Positions 24,191 through 31,803 of a stretch of 64,000 bases of DNA are shown here, in pieces (the stretch's first letter is position 1; each line of letters starts with the position of its first letter). The notes beneath the pieces were generated by a model. It did no database searches. It was not told the DNA's origin and worked only from the letters and a program-made list of their open reading frames with translations. The stretch comes from CAAGNP01 sp045603545 (GTDB lineage: Bacteria > Bacteroidota > Bacteroidia > Bacteroidales > UBA932): NCBI GenBank assembly GCA_045603545.1, contig JAZUMG010000017.1:62001-126000 (forward strand), read 5' to 3'. The position numbers and the translations under genes were made by a program.

Positions 24191-26584
24191 ATGAGATACA
24201 CAAGACTTTTTGCCATCATTGCTGTGCTGTTTCTGCTGGCAGGATGTAAGCCGGATCCATATTCGCAGGGATTGAATGTGGATTCAGGGACCAAAAGTGT
24301 GACTATTGCCCAGGAGGGTGGAACTGTGACTGTTTCCCTCTATGCCAACAGGGACTGGACCGCAAGCATAGAGTATGCAGATGAAAACAACGGGTGGCTC
24401 ACTGTGACCCCGGAGTCTGGCGTGGCATCCCTTGATTCTGTGAAACTGGTGCTTCAGGCGACCCAGAACAAGGGGGGTGCCAGAGGTGCAACCCTTAAAA
24501 TAACCGCAGAGAAGACTCTCACCATCCCTGTAAATCAGGAGGGGATAACCATTCCGGAGGCAACACCCATCTCAAAGGTGAGACAGATGTATAAAGGTTC
24601 CAATGTCACCATTGCGGAGGATATTGCCATCAGGGGTATCATCACCAGTGACTACAGGGATCCCAAGGATGGTGGACTTGCAAATGCTACCTCCCTCAAA
24701 AATCTGGTTCTCCAGGATGAGAGTGCAGGTATTGCTGTAAGGCTTACAGAGGACAACAAGACTTTGGCAAAAGGTGACGAGGTGGTAATCTTCCTCAAAG
24801 GGCTCTCTTTGCAGAGTTATCAGGGGACACTCCAATTCAATAATGTACCGCTGGCTAAAATTGCAACTGTAAGCAAAGGCAATAAAGTGGAGCCTGTAGC
24901 CATTACAGCAGAGCAGCTGGTAAGTGGGGAGTATGAGTCAAGATATGTGGCTGTTTCAGATGTACAGTCTGCCAAAGAAGATGATGGAAGCTGGGTGCAG
25001 GGTGGCAGCCATACATCAAAGAACTTTATAGCCAAAACAGGTGAGTCCTTTGTGGTGTTCTCATCAAAGTACTCGTCATTCGGTGGTGAAAAGGTCCCTT
25101 CCGGAAGTGGTGTACTCAAAGGTATTGTGGTAATCTTCAATGGGACTGTCCAGATCAGTCTTACATCCAAAGAGGACTATGCGGGACTTGTCGGAGAGAG
25201 ATTTTCGGTAAGTACAGATGTGGAGTCAAAGACTGTCGGTGACTACTCAAAGTGGAGTGCGCTAACACCTGTGACAGAGTTTTATGAGGATTTCTCATCT
25301 GCTCCGGACAAAGGTAAAGAGTATGAGTGTGACCAGTGGATGTTCTATACATCTGACGGTTCAAGTGTCAACAGCGGCTGGAAAACAGCATATTTCAGCT
25401 GGAACAAGTATATGGATGTGGCACCTTACAATTCAGTTCTTGATGAGGTGGTCACATATGCCCTTCTTCCCCCTGTAAATGTAAGTGGAGCCTTTGTCAA
25501 GAAACTCAATCTGAAACTTGCCCTTTACTATCAAAATGAGGACCAGTCTGAATTTGATGTAGTGGTTTCAGAAGATTTCGAAGGGGACTTTGAGACTGCA
25601 AGCTGGAAGGTGGTGGAGAACCTCACATTTGGCCAGGCTGCTGAGACCAATGTATGGGTTGGTCGCAGTGTGGATTTGTCGGATTATGCATCCAAGAGTT
25701 CATTGGCTGTAGCACTGAGGTATACAGGAAAGTCAAATACCTACCGTATAGACAACATAAGTTTCGGTGTGGAACCTGAGGCAGATTCATATGAGCCGGG
25801 TGCACCTGTTTCAAACATCACATCTGACCAGATTAACCAATGGATGGAACTTCCGGCTGTGACTACTACAGCCACCAGGGCATACATCTCACACCATTCG
25901 GAGGTCATGGGCGAGAGTGTGAGGAACTACTCTATGCTTTTCGATACACAGTACAGAATAGCATTGTGGACAGCATACCATATATCTTCAGCCTCGTTTG
26001 GACCCACTACCAGAACCGACAACTGGAGATATGACCCTAAGGTCCCTACAGATCTTCAGCCAAAACTGGAAAAGGGTTGGGGTGAATCCGGTGTCGACCG
26101 TGGCCATATCGTCCCATCAGGATCACGTACAGCCAATTTTGTGCAGAATGCGGCGACATTCTTCTACACCAATATGACTGCCCAGAGCTCAGATCTGAAT
26201 CAGGGTGTATGGGGAAAACTGGAAGAGAAGGTTAGGGATTATGCCTCGACTTGTGATACCCTTTATGTGGTGACAGGTTCGGTACTCAAGACCTCTTCGG
26301 CTCCGGAGATATCTTTCGTGAAGGACAATGAAGGTAAGGAGGTGGCCAAGCCTCAGGCCTATTATAAAGTGCTTCTGAAGTATGATGTCGAAGCCGACTC
26401 ATACAAATCGATAGCATTCTGGTATGAGAACAGAAAATACGATCAGGCAGAGCCCATCGCTGCAGATGCCAAGTCTGTAGAGTGGGTAGAGCAGCAGACA
26501 GGATACACATTCTTCGACAATCTGCCTGAAAGCATAAAGAAATCTGTCAAAGAGGCGTGTGTCCCATCAGAGTGGGGATTGTAA
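24191..26584 (+). CDS. Surface lipoprotein: BACON, DUF5689-like domain and DNA/RNA non-specific endonuclease
   Basis: This 797-residue lipoprotein has lipobox LLAGC (Cys near residue 19). A BACON domain (about 30-115, ending IPVNQEG) is followed by a DUF5689/OB-like region (about 125-340) and a jelly-roll-like middle (about 365-535). The C-terminal DNA/RNA non-specific endonuclease domain (about 570-790) has the catalytic motif DRGHIVPSGSR at residues 636-646 and the metal-site Asn in TNMTAQ. It is most likely an exposed nuclease that scavenges extracellular nucleic acid. It follows the small BACON lipoprotein and is followed by REP-like repeats. The domain boundaries are approximate. Confidence 0.85.
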   Translation: MRYTRLFAIIAVLFLLAGCKPDPYSQGLNVDSGTKSVTIAQEGGTVTVSLYANRDWTASIEYADENNGWLTVTPESGVASLDSVKLVLQATQNKGGARGATLKITAEKTLTIPVNQEGITIPEATPISKVRQMYKGSNVTIAEDIAIRGIITSDYRDPKDGGLANATSLKNLVLQDESAGIAVRLTEDNKTLAKGDEVVIFLKGLSLQSYQGTLQFNNVPLAKIATVSKGNKVEPVAITAEQLVSGEYESRYVAVSDVQSAKEDDGSWVQGGSHTSKNFIAKTGESFVVFSSKYSSFGGEKVPSGSGVLKGIVVIFNGTVQISLTSKEDYAGLVGERFSVSTDVESKTVGDYSKWSALTPVTEFYEDFSSAPDKGKEYECDQWMFYTSDGSSVNSGWKTAYFSWNKYMDVAPYNSVLDEVVTYALLPPVNVSGAFVKKLNLKLALYYQNEDQSEFDVVVSEDFEGDFETASWKVVENLTFGQAAETNVWVGRSVDLSDYASKSSLAVALRYTGKSNTYRIDNISFGVEPEADSYEPGAPVSNITSDQINQWMELPAVTTTATRAYISHHSEVMGESVRNYSMLFDTQYRIALWTAYHISSASFGPTTRTDNWRYDPKVPTDLQPKLEKGWGESGVDRGHIVPSGSRTANFVQNAATFFYTNMTAQSSDLNQGVWGKLEEKVRDYASTCDTLYVVTGSVLKTSSAPEISFVKDNEGKEVAKPQAYYKVLLKYDVEADSYKSIAFWYENRKYDQAEPIAADAKSVEWVEQQTGYTFFDNLPESIKKSVKEACVPSEWGL

Positions 26585-26623
26585 TTTATAATTTGTGATT
26601 AGTCACACATTTTTGTGATTTTC

Positions 26624-26759
26624 GCAAGCCACACAATGTCTTCAAGGAAGCACTTTGCAGACATTTCGTGTGGCTTGTGTCGTTATTATGGCTGTAGAGG
26701 CCACACTGATCGCTGTTAGGGGTGTGTTACATGAGGTTTTGTGTGGCTTCTGAATGTCA
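26624..26759. repeat. REP-like hairpin pair, left of the RAYT gene
   Basis: Two adjacent imperfect hairpins are present. The first pairs GCAAGCCACACAATGTC with GACATTTCGTGTGGCTTG (26624-26640 with 26660-26677). The second pairs GGCCACAC (26699-26706) with GTGTGGCTTC (26741-26750) and contains TAGGGGTGTGTTA (26717-26729). The pair ends in GTGGCTTCTGAATGTCA (26743-26759), which recurs exactly on the far side of the transposase gene (28236-28252). Confidence 0.75.
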
Positions 26760-26777
26760 CGAAAATATTTGAAATCA

Positions 26778-26809
26778 TTTGTACCTTTATAATCCTTGCA
26801 CTATTTTTG
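26778..26809 (+). promoter_or_regulatory. Promoter of the RAYT gene
   Basis: TTTG at 26778-26781 and TATTTTTG at 26802-26809 are separated by 20 bases. The ATG follows at 26845. Confidence 0.55.
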
Positions 26810-26844
26810 TCTGCGAGCAGCCATAAGAGGCGCGAGATACGAAG

Positions 26845-27819
26845 ATGATGATAGATGATGTTCTGCTCAAGCAGATAGAAGAAGATTTAGGTCTTAAAGT
26901 CCCATATTCAAGAGGACAGCAAATCCCGGTTACAAAATGTTGGCATTTTACTACAGATGGATCCTCTGTGGATGCTATATATAGTGATGCTGATGATTTT
27001 ATGGCCGGTATGAATAGGATACATGTCGTGGGTAGGAGTTATAAGGATGTGATAATTCTTGCTTTTTGTCTGATGGATACACATATCCATTTTATCCTTT
27101 ATGGAGAATTTGAATCGTGTAACAGATTTATTCACGACTATATACGACAGACATCAAGATACATATCACTTAAATACCATTTGAGGAAAAAGTTGCTGAA
27201 TCTTCCTATTCATCACCAAAAGATAGATACAGATTTCTATCTGAAGACAGTGATCTGTTATGTACTGAAGAATCCCTCTGTAGGAGGGCTTCATTTTACT
27301 TTTTATGATTATCCTTGGTCAAGTGGTGCACTATATTTCAGAAATGGTTCTTATTGGACTGCACCCAGGTGGACGGATAAAAATCTTTTCGGAAGATTGG
27401 GAGATTTGGGACTTAGAGCTAAAAGACAAACACTTAAGATAAAAAACAGTCTAAATCTGGAAGAAGATCTCCGTTTGGATAATGGTTTGATTTTCCCGGG
27501 TGAATATGTGGCCTATGAGTTGGTCGAGAAGATTTTCAAGACATATAAAAGTTTTCACTTTTTCATGTGTATATCCAAAGAGGAAGATGTTGAGTCGCGT
27601 GGAGAGTTCTTGTCCAGATTGTCGATACCTATCAGTGAATTGCGAAAATATCGGGAAGATGTGTGTGATGAGCTGTTCCATACCAGGGGGCTTAGAATGT
27701 TGGATATCCATCAGCGCATTAAGGTGGCTCAGACTCTGAAAGTGAGATATCGCTGTTCGGTCAAGCAGGTTGCAAGGGTGTGTGGTCTGCTTTACGATGA
27801 GGTGAAGGGGGTTATGTAG
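26845..27819 (+). CDS. REP-associated tyrosine transposase (RAYT, Y1 family)
   Basis: This 324-residue protein has an N-terminal Y1-type transposase core. A metal-binding His-x-His in LMDTHIHFILYG (H80, H82) and a candidate catalytic tyrosine in YLKTVICYVLKNP (Y139) are visible. The basic C-terminal half ends in a helix-turn-helix-like segment (RCSVKQVARVCGLLYDEV). This is the layout of single-copy RAYT proteins rather than IS200/IS605 TnpA, which is about 150 residues. The flanks carry matching REP-like hairpin pairs, and no IS-type left and right ends are seen. It probably acts on those repeats as a domesticated transposase. Confidence 0.85.
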   Translation: MMIDDVLLKQIEEDLGLKVPYSRGQQIPVTKCWHFTTDGSSVDAIYSDADDFMAGMNRIHVVGRSYKDVIILAFCLMDTHIHFILYGEFESCNRFIHDYIRQTSRYISLKYHLRKKLLNLPIHHQKIDTDFYLKTVICYVLKNPSVGGLHFTFYDYPWSSGALYFRNGSYWTAPRWTDKNLFGRLGDLGLRAKRQTLKIKNSLNLEEDLRLDNGLIFPGEYVAYELVEKIFKTYKSFHFFMCISKEEDVESRGEFLSRLSIPISELRKYREDVCDELFHTRGLRMLDIHQRIKVAQTLKVRYRCSVKQVARVCGLLYDEVKGVM

Positions 27820-27829
27820 TGTCCGGTCT

Positions 27830-28110
27830 GGATTGGCGGTTTTTATTGCGGTCGGTGTTGTAACTATGCTATGCGGTGATGAGTTGTAAGTGTGTTATGT
27901 GGCTGTGAGTTGTGATAGTTCCTTGTCACTCCCTGTTATGATATTGTCTTTGTAGCGACGTTTTATGACTGAGCCGTGTGGTTATGTGTGACAGCTGTGA
28001 GTTGTTATGATGTGTTACGGCAGTGAGTCGTGACTATGTGTTATGACTAGCCGGGTAGTTATGAGTTATGGCTGCGTGTTGTGATTATGTGTTATGGCTG
28101 TGAGTCGTGA
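27830..28110. repeat. Degenerate tandem repeats, no gene
   Basis: The stretch is T/G-rich and built from imperfect copies of a unit near TGTGTTATGGCTGTGAGTCG. It is clearest at the right end (28028-28110), where TATGTGTTATG recurs at about 30-base spacing, and more degenerate at 27890-28000. No open frame has protein-like character. It lies between the RAYT stop codon and the right-hand REP-like hairpins and probably derives from repeat activity at this locus. Confidence 0.5.
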
Positions 28111-28115
28111 TTTTT

Positions 28116-28252
28116 GGAAGCCACATAGGGGTGTGTTAGAGTGCTGTTAAGAGGGGGGGTAATGTGGCTTGTGCAGCCTTTTCCCCTGCAGAAGCCACAC
28201 AGATGTCCCCGAGAGCCCTATCTGCGGAAGCTGACGTGGCTTCTGAATGTCA
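28116..28252. repeat. REP-like hairpin pair, right of the RAYT gene
   Basis: The first hairpin pairs AAGCCACAT (28118-28126) with ATGTGGCTT (28162-28170) and contains TAGGGGTGTGTTA (28126-28138). The second pairs GAAGCCAC (28191-28198) with GTGGCTTC (28236-28243) and runs into TGAATGTCA. The order of the two hairpins and their different 3' ends (GGCTTGTG, then GGCTTCTGAATGTCA) copy the left-hand pair. Confidence 0.75.
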
Positions 28253-28316
28253 TAAGTCGGGTTTGTGTGATAGGGTATGATACTAATGTTTGTCTGATTA
28301 ATATTGTGTAGTCGAT

Positions 28317-29015
28317 ATGTGGCTGAGGTGTCTGGCGGATCTGATTTTTCCGCGAAAGTGTGAGATATGCGGACGGTTGTTGACCGGGGATGAGAGGTAT
28401 ATCTGTGAAGATTGTATGGAGGATATGCCCCTGACATATTATTGGGATTGGCCGGAGAATCCGGCTGAGAAAAAGCTTTGGGTGAGAACCCATCTTCATA
28501 GGGTGATTCCACTCTTCTTCTATAGGAGGGAGAGTCATTATATCACACTTGTCCATAAAATCAAATATCGGGGAAATATCGGACTCGGTCTCTATTTGGG
28601 AAGGCTTCTTGGCGAAAAAATCAAGAGGTCACTTCCTGATATAGACTACATTGTCCCAGTCCCCCTTCATCCTTTGCGAAAGTGGCGCAGAGGATATAAC
28701 CAAGCTGAGGTTATAGCCAGGGGTGTGGCGGAGGCTATGTTTGGCCTATCTGACGCTTCAGACAGGGTGCTTACGGATGTTCTTAAGCGAGTAAGATATA
28801 CCCGTACCCAGACCAGAAGGAAAATGGATGACAAATGGTCCAATGTGGCCAATGCTTTCCGCGTTCGCACTACAGAGAGACTTTCCGGCAAGCACATCCT
28901 GATCATCGATGATGTCCTCACCACCGGCAGCACAGCAGAGGCTGCCTATACCGCCCTGACCAAAGTGTGCAAAGACTGCAAAATCAGCATTGCCACGCTG
29001 GGGTATGTGGAGTGA
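28317..29015 (+). CDS. comF: ComF family phosphoribosyltransferase-like protein
   Basis: This 232-residue protein has the ComF plan: an N-terminal four-cysteine zinc site (CEICGRLL and CEDCMEDMP, residues about 17-40), the middle ALLHKIKY-like segment seen as LVHKIKYRGN, VPVPLHPLRKWRRGYNQAE, and the PRPP-binding loop HILIIDDVLTTGST near residue 195. ComF proteins support DNA uptake and processing in naturally competent bacteria; the role in Bacteroidota is not settled. Its stop codon overlaps the first of four repeat boxes upstream of fic. Confidence 0.92.
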   Translation: MWLRCLADLIFPRKCEICGRLLTGDERYICEDCMEDMPLTYYWDWPENPAEKKLWVRTHLHRVIPLFFYRRESHYITLVHKIKYRGNIGLGLYLGRLLGEKIKRSLPDIDYIVPVPLHPLRKWRRGYNQAEVIARGVAEAMFGLSDASDRVLTDVLKRVRYTRTQTRRKMDDKWSNVANAFRVRTTERLSGKHILIIDDVLTTGSTAEAAYTALTKVCKDCKISIATLGYVE

Positions 29016-29078
29016 CAAAAATTTTGTAATCTGTCAAAAAATGCATAATTTTGACAGAAGAGTTAAAATCTGTCAAAA
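29011..29078 (+). promoter_or_regulatory. Four-box operator-like array upstream of fic
   Basis: The 10-mer TCTGTCAAAA occurs at 29030-29039, inverted (TTTTGACAGA) at 29049-29058, and again at 29069-29078, two bases before the fic ATG. A diverged copy AGTGACAAAA lies at 29011-29020. Box centres are 19, 19 and 20 bases apart, about two helical turns, so a protein could bind all boxes on one face. Repression of fic, perhaps by its own product, is an inference. Confidence 0.65.
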
Positions 29079-29080
29079 TT

Positions 29081-30187
29081 ATGGTGCCATACGATAGAAA
29101 CGTTCCACATAACAATTTGCCGCCTTTACCACCGGCAATGGAGTGCTATAATACTCCTGAACTTATGCGCAAGCTTACAGATGCCAGCAGAAAGTTGGCA
29201 GAGCTCAAAGGTCTGGCATCAATGCTTCCAAATCAGTCAATCTTTGTAAATACAATATCGCTGCGTGAGGCAAAAGCCAGTAGTGCTATAGAAAATATTT
29301 TTACTACAGATGACGAGCTGTACCGTGCACTGACTTTTCAGGATGAGGAATATGTGCAAGGGCCGGCAAAGGAGATTCTTCACTACAGGGAAGCACTTTG
29401 GGAAGGTTTTAACAATCTGGCTGTAACAGGCAAGATAACCCAGCAGTCTTTAATAGACATTTATAGAAAAGTTAATCAGACGCATGACGGAATTCGTCCG
29501 TATCAGGCTGAAATTGTCATAAAGAAAAGGGGCTGGGGGTCACTTGTAGGGGAAACTGTATATACTCCACCCAGAGGAAAGGGTGTAGTTGAAAAAATGC
29601 TGGCAGATTTAGTAGAATTCTTGAATGATGATATAAAATTCCCAATTGATCCGCTGCTTAAGATGATTATGGCACACTATCAGTTTGAGGCAATCCACCC
29701 TTTCCGTGATGGAAATGGTAGAACAGGAAGAATTTTATGTATTCTTTACCTTATTCAAAAGAGGTTGCTGGATATGCCTATTCTGTATATAAGTTCATAT
29801 ATTCTTCAGAACAAAGACAGTTATTATTTTAATTTGGGTAATGTAACAGGTTTGCTTAACTGGAATTCCTGGATACTTTTTATGTTGGATGCAGTTATAC
29901 AGACATCGGAATATACAATTTATAAGATAAACAGGATGCGTTCGCTCATATTCAAGACTGAAGGTATAATTCCAAAATCATTACTTGCGAAGATGGATGT
30001 CTCAAAGCTGTTTGAACAGCCATATATACGGCCAAAGAACCTTTTGTCTGAGAAAATAAAGAGTATTAACACAGCCAAGAAATATCTTGCAGAATTGGAG
30101 GGGTTAGGGTTATTGTCCAAGGAGAAAATAGGTAAAGAATTTGTCTGGTTTAATACAGAACTCATGGATATTCTTTCTTCAGAATAA
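29081..30187 (+). CDS. Fic family protein, class II autoinhibited, with C-terminal winged-helix-like part
   Basis: This 368-residue protein has a Fic_N-like start, then the inhibitory motif S67-SAI-E71-N72 (S/TxxxE-G/N), placed before the Fic core as in class II proteins. The catalytic loop HPFRDGNGRTGR starts at His206. Fic enzymes transfer AMP or another nucleotide monophosphate from a nucleotide to target proteins. The last ~90 residues (NTAKKYLAELEGLGLLSKEK) look like a winged helix, so the protein could bind DNA. I chose the ATG at 29081; the only earlier start is a TTG inside the box array. The target is unknown, and no antitoxin gene is adjacent. Confidence 0.9.
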   Translation: MVPYDRNVPHNNLPPLPPAMECYNTPELMRKLTDASRKLAELKGLASMLPNQSIFVNTISLREAKASSAIENIFTTDDELYRALTFQDEEYVQGPAKEILHYREALWEGFNNLAVTGKITQQSLIDIYRKVNQTHDGIRPYQAEIVIKKRGWGSLVGETVYTPPRGKGVVEKMLADLVEFLNDDIKFPIDPLLKMIMAHYQFEAIHPFRDGNGRTGRILCILYLIQKRLLDMPILYISSYILQNKDSYYFNLGNVTGLLNWNSWILFMLDAVIQTSEYTIYKINRMRSLIFKTEGIIPKSLLAKMDVSKLFEQPYIRPKNLLSEKIKSINTAKKYLAELEGLGLLSKEKIGKEFVWFNTELMDILSSE

Positions 30188-30437
30188 CACGCAATTTGAT
30201 ATTCTTAGATCACTCTAATGTTATGTTCTCACAACCTGCAGATATATACCAGTCATTCAATTCTGAGGTTGTGGATGGTCATGGTTTGCTGTCAAAGGGG
30301 CAGAAGAGGTGATGTGCAGAATACTTATTGTTTAGAATCAAATGTCCCTTTGTGCAGAGTCAATGCACGATTGGGCACACTTCTTTATGTGTCTGTATTG
30401 GTATTTTTGTCAAAACAATATACAAACCGATACAATT
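30188..30437 (+). promoter_or_regulatory. Intergenic stretch with a -7 element
   Basis: These 250 bases hold no convincing gene or hairpin. Near the end TATTTTTG (30402-30409) matches the -7 consensus and lies 28 bases before the start of the small peptide gene. A good -33 element is not evident. Confidence 0.4.
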
Positions 30438-30545
30438 ATGGAAAATAATTACTATGAAACACCTCAGCTGGAGGTTCTGGAGATTGCAGTGGAGCAAGGC
30501 TTCGCAACATCAACCGTTGATTATGAAGAGGGGTGGAAGCTGTAA
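30438..30545 (+). CDS. 35-residue peptide of the Bacteroidota 'YxxP' leader-like type
   Basis: The product begins MENNYYETPQLEVLEIAVEQ and continues GFATSTVDYEEGWKL. Short proteins with a YxxP start, a hydrophobic acidic helix and an ATS followed by a Gly/acidic tail ending in Trp are common in Bacteroidales and often go unannotated, frequently beside fimbrillin-like or lipoprotein genes, as here. No signal peptide is seen. It begins 28 bases after a -7 element and ends 35 bases before a fimbrillin-like gene. The function is unknown; a secreted or processed peptide is possible but unproven. Confidence 0.65.
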   Translation: MENNYYETPQLEVLEIAVEQGFATSTVDYEEGWKL

Positions 30546-30580
30546 GACTTATCTAAATGTGTAACAAAAAATTCAAGACA

Positions 30581-31522
30581 ATGAGAAAAATATTTTTACT
30601 TGCTGCTATTGCAGTATTGGGTTTCTCATCATGCAAAAAGGATGAAAAACAACCACAGCAGGACCCAATCCAATTGACATTGATTACAGAAATTGCAACA
30701 CCTGCTACCAAAGCCACATATACCTATGATGAGGGGATTAAAATGGCCTGGGCAGCAGAGGAGAGAATAACCATCGTCACCTTTAAGGACGACAAGGCTG
30801 TGAGCGCCCAGAACCTCTCTTCATCCGGGGTGGCTGGTAGAAAAACCGCGACATTCTCAGGGAGCTTTACCCCAACAGATGGAGCAACATATATTGCATG
30901 TTATCCACCTCTTGCAGAGAGGACTGGATATTGGGTTACAGAGGTGGAGTCTGGCAGGGACTGGGGGCTTCGCATCGAAATGAATGAAGATGAATTTTTG
31001 ACATGGACATCTACTAACCCCCTAAATTACCAATCCGAAAATGGCTCTTTGGACATCTTGAAAGTTGGAGATGTTATGGTAGGAGATGTGGAGATCAATG
31101 AAGGTGTTGCCACCACCACTTTACGAAAGACAATATCAGTATTGAAACTTGTACTTAATCTCCCTGATGTGGCGGTTGGAGATAAGTTGACCAGTGTTCA
31201 AGTTCATTCCCAGGGAGGAAAATCCATTACTACAGGCACATGGATACAGTATAATCAGATGGAAACACCCTTTATGTGGTATGGTGGCGGGATATCCACT
31301 TTGCAACTTGGTCTTGGCAGCGCGGAAGGGATGGATACACCGGGTAACAAGCAGCTGGTGGTCTATATTCCAGGTGCTCTTGGAAAAATTCCTGAAGGAG
31401 ATCTGGTAATAACAGTATATGGATTTAATGGCCAATATGTCAAAACAATCTCAATTCCAGAACAAAAAAATATGCAGGCGGGATTTGTGTACACAATAAA
31501 TGCGGATTTGGTAAAGGAGTAA
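30581..31522 (+). CDS. Fimbrillin-like lipoprotein
   Basis: This 313-residue lipoprotein has the signal peptide MRKIFLLAAIAVLGFSSC. The mature protein follows the Bacteroidota fimbrillin (Mfa-like/FimA) plan: an early ATPATKATYTYDEG segment, then ERITIVTFKD, a GSFTPTDGATYIACYPP strand pair, and a closing AGFVYTINADL strand. Such proteins are exported as lipoproteins and may polymerise into fimbriae after protease cleavage. No other fimbrial genes are nearby, so it may be a stand-alone surface protein. The start is the ATG at 30581 because it gives a clean signal peptide. Confidence 0.8.
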   Translation: MRKIFLLAAIAVLGFSSCKKDEKQPQQDPIQLTLITEIATPATKATYTYDEGIKMAWAAEERITIVTFKDDKAVSAQNLSSSGVAGRKTATFSGSFTPTDGATYIACYPPLAERTGYWVTEVESGRDWGLRIEMNEDEFLTWTSTNPLNYQSENGSLDILKVGDVMVGDVEINEGVATTTLRKTISVLKLVLNLPDVAVGDKLTSVQVHSQGGKSITTGTWIQYNQMETPFMWYGGGISTLQLGLGSAEGMDTPGNKQLVVYIPGALGKIPEGDLVITVYGFNGQYVKTISIPEQKNMQAGFVYTINADLVKE

Positions 31523-31565
31523 AACCTATGCGATAAACCAAAGCATACTTAAATATGAAAAACGA

Positions 31566-31598
31566 AGAGGCTGACAGATTAGTCAGTCTCTTTTCTTT
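31566..31598 (+). terminator. Terminator after the fimbrillin-like gene
   Basis: A 10-bp stem with one G-U pair (31566-31575 with 31582-31591), a 6-base loop and the T-rich tail TTTTCTTT. Confidence 0.85.
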
Positions 31599-31695
31599 GT
31601 TATACAGGGAGGATATTCCATGTGCTTGCATTCTTGTAAATGTAGGCCTTGTTAAATCATTCCCCTTAATCACCTGTTTTGTTAAATAAAATAGT

Positions 31696-31703
31696 TAAGT
31701 TTG
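31696..31703 (+). promoter_or_regulatory. -7 element upstream of the GH3 gene
   Basis: TAAGTTTG matches TAnnTTTG. It leaves a leader of about 95 bases before the ATG at 31804, in which I see no stable hairpin. Confidence 0.45.
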
Positions 31704-31803
31704 CAAGATGTTTGAATTTTTGAATGTGGTGGTATCAGAGCTGTCAGAAAGTCCCTCTTTAGGTAGTTGATGCAGGCGAAACTTGAAAATTAAAAATATA
31801 GAT

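Noticed and set aside
26845..27819. IS200/IS605 insertion sequence
   Set aside because: The protein is twice the usual TnpA length with an extra DNA-binding tail, there is no TnpB gene, and the flanks are REP-like doublets rather than IS ends.
27830..28110. CRISPR array
   Set aside because: The repeats are degenerate and nearly contiguous, without uniform unique spacers, and no cas gene is present.
28147..28556. Two minus-strand frames of over 110 codons across the REP-like hairpins and comF start
   Set aside because: They are rich in Pro/His/Thr and translate repeats; the comF N-terminus with its zinc cysteines explains the region.
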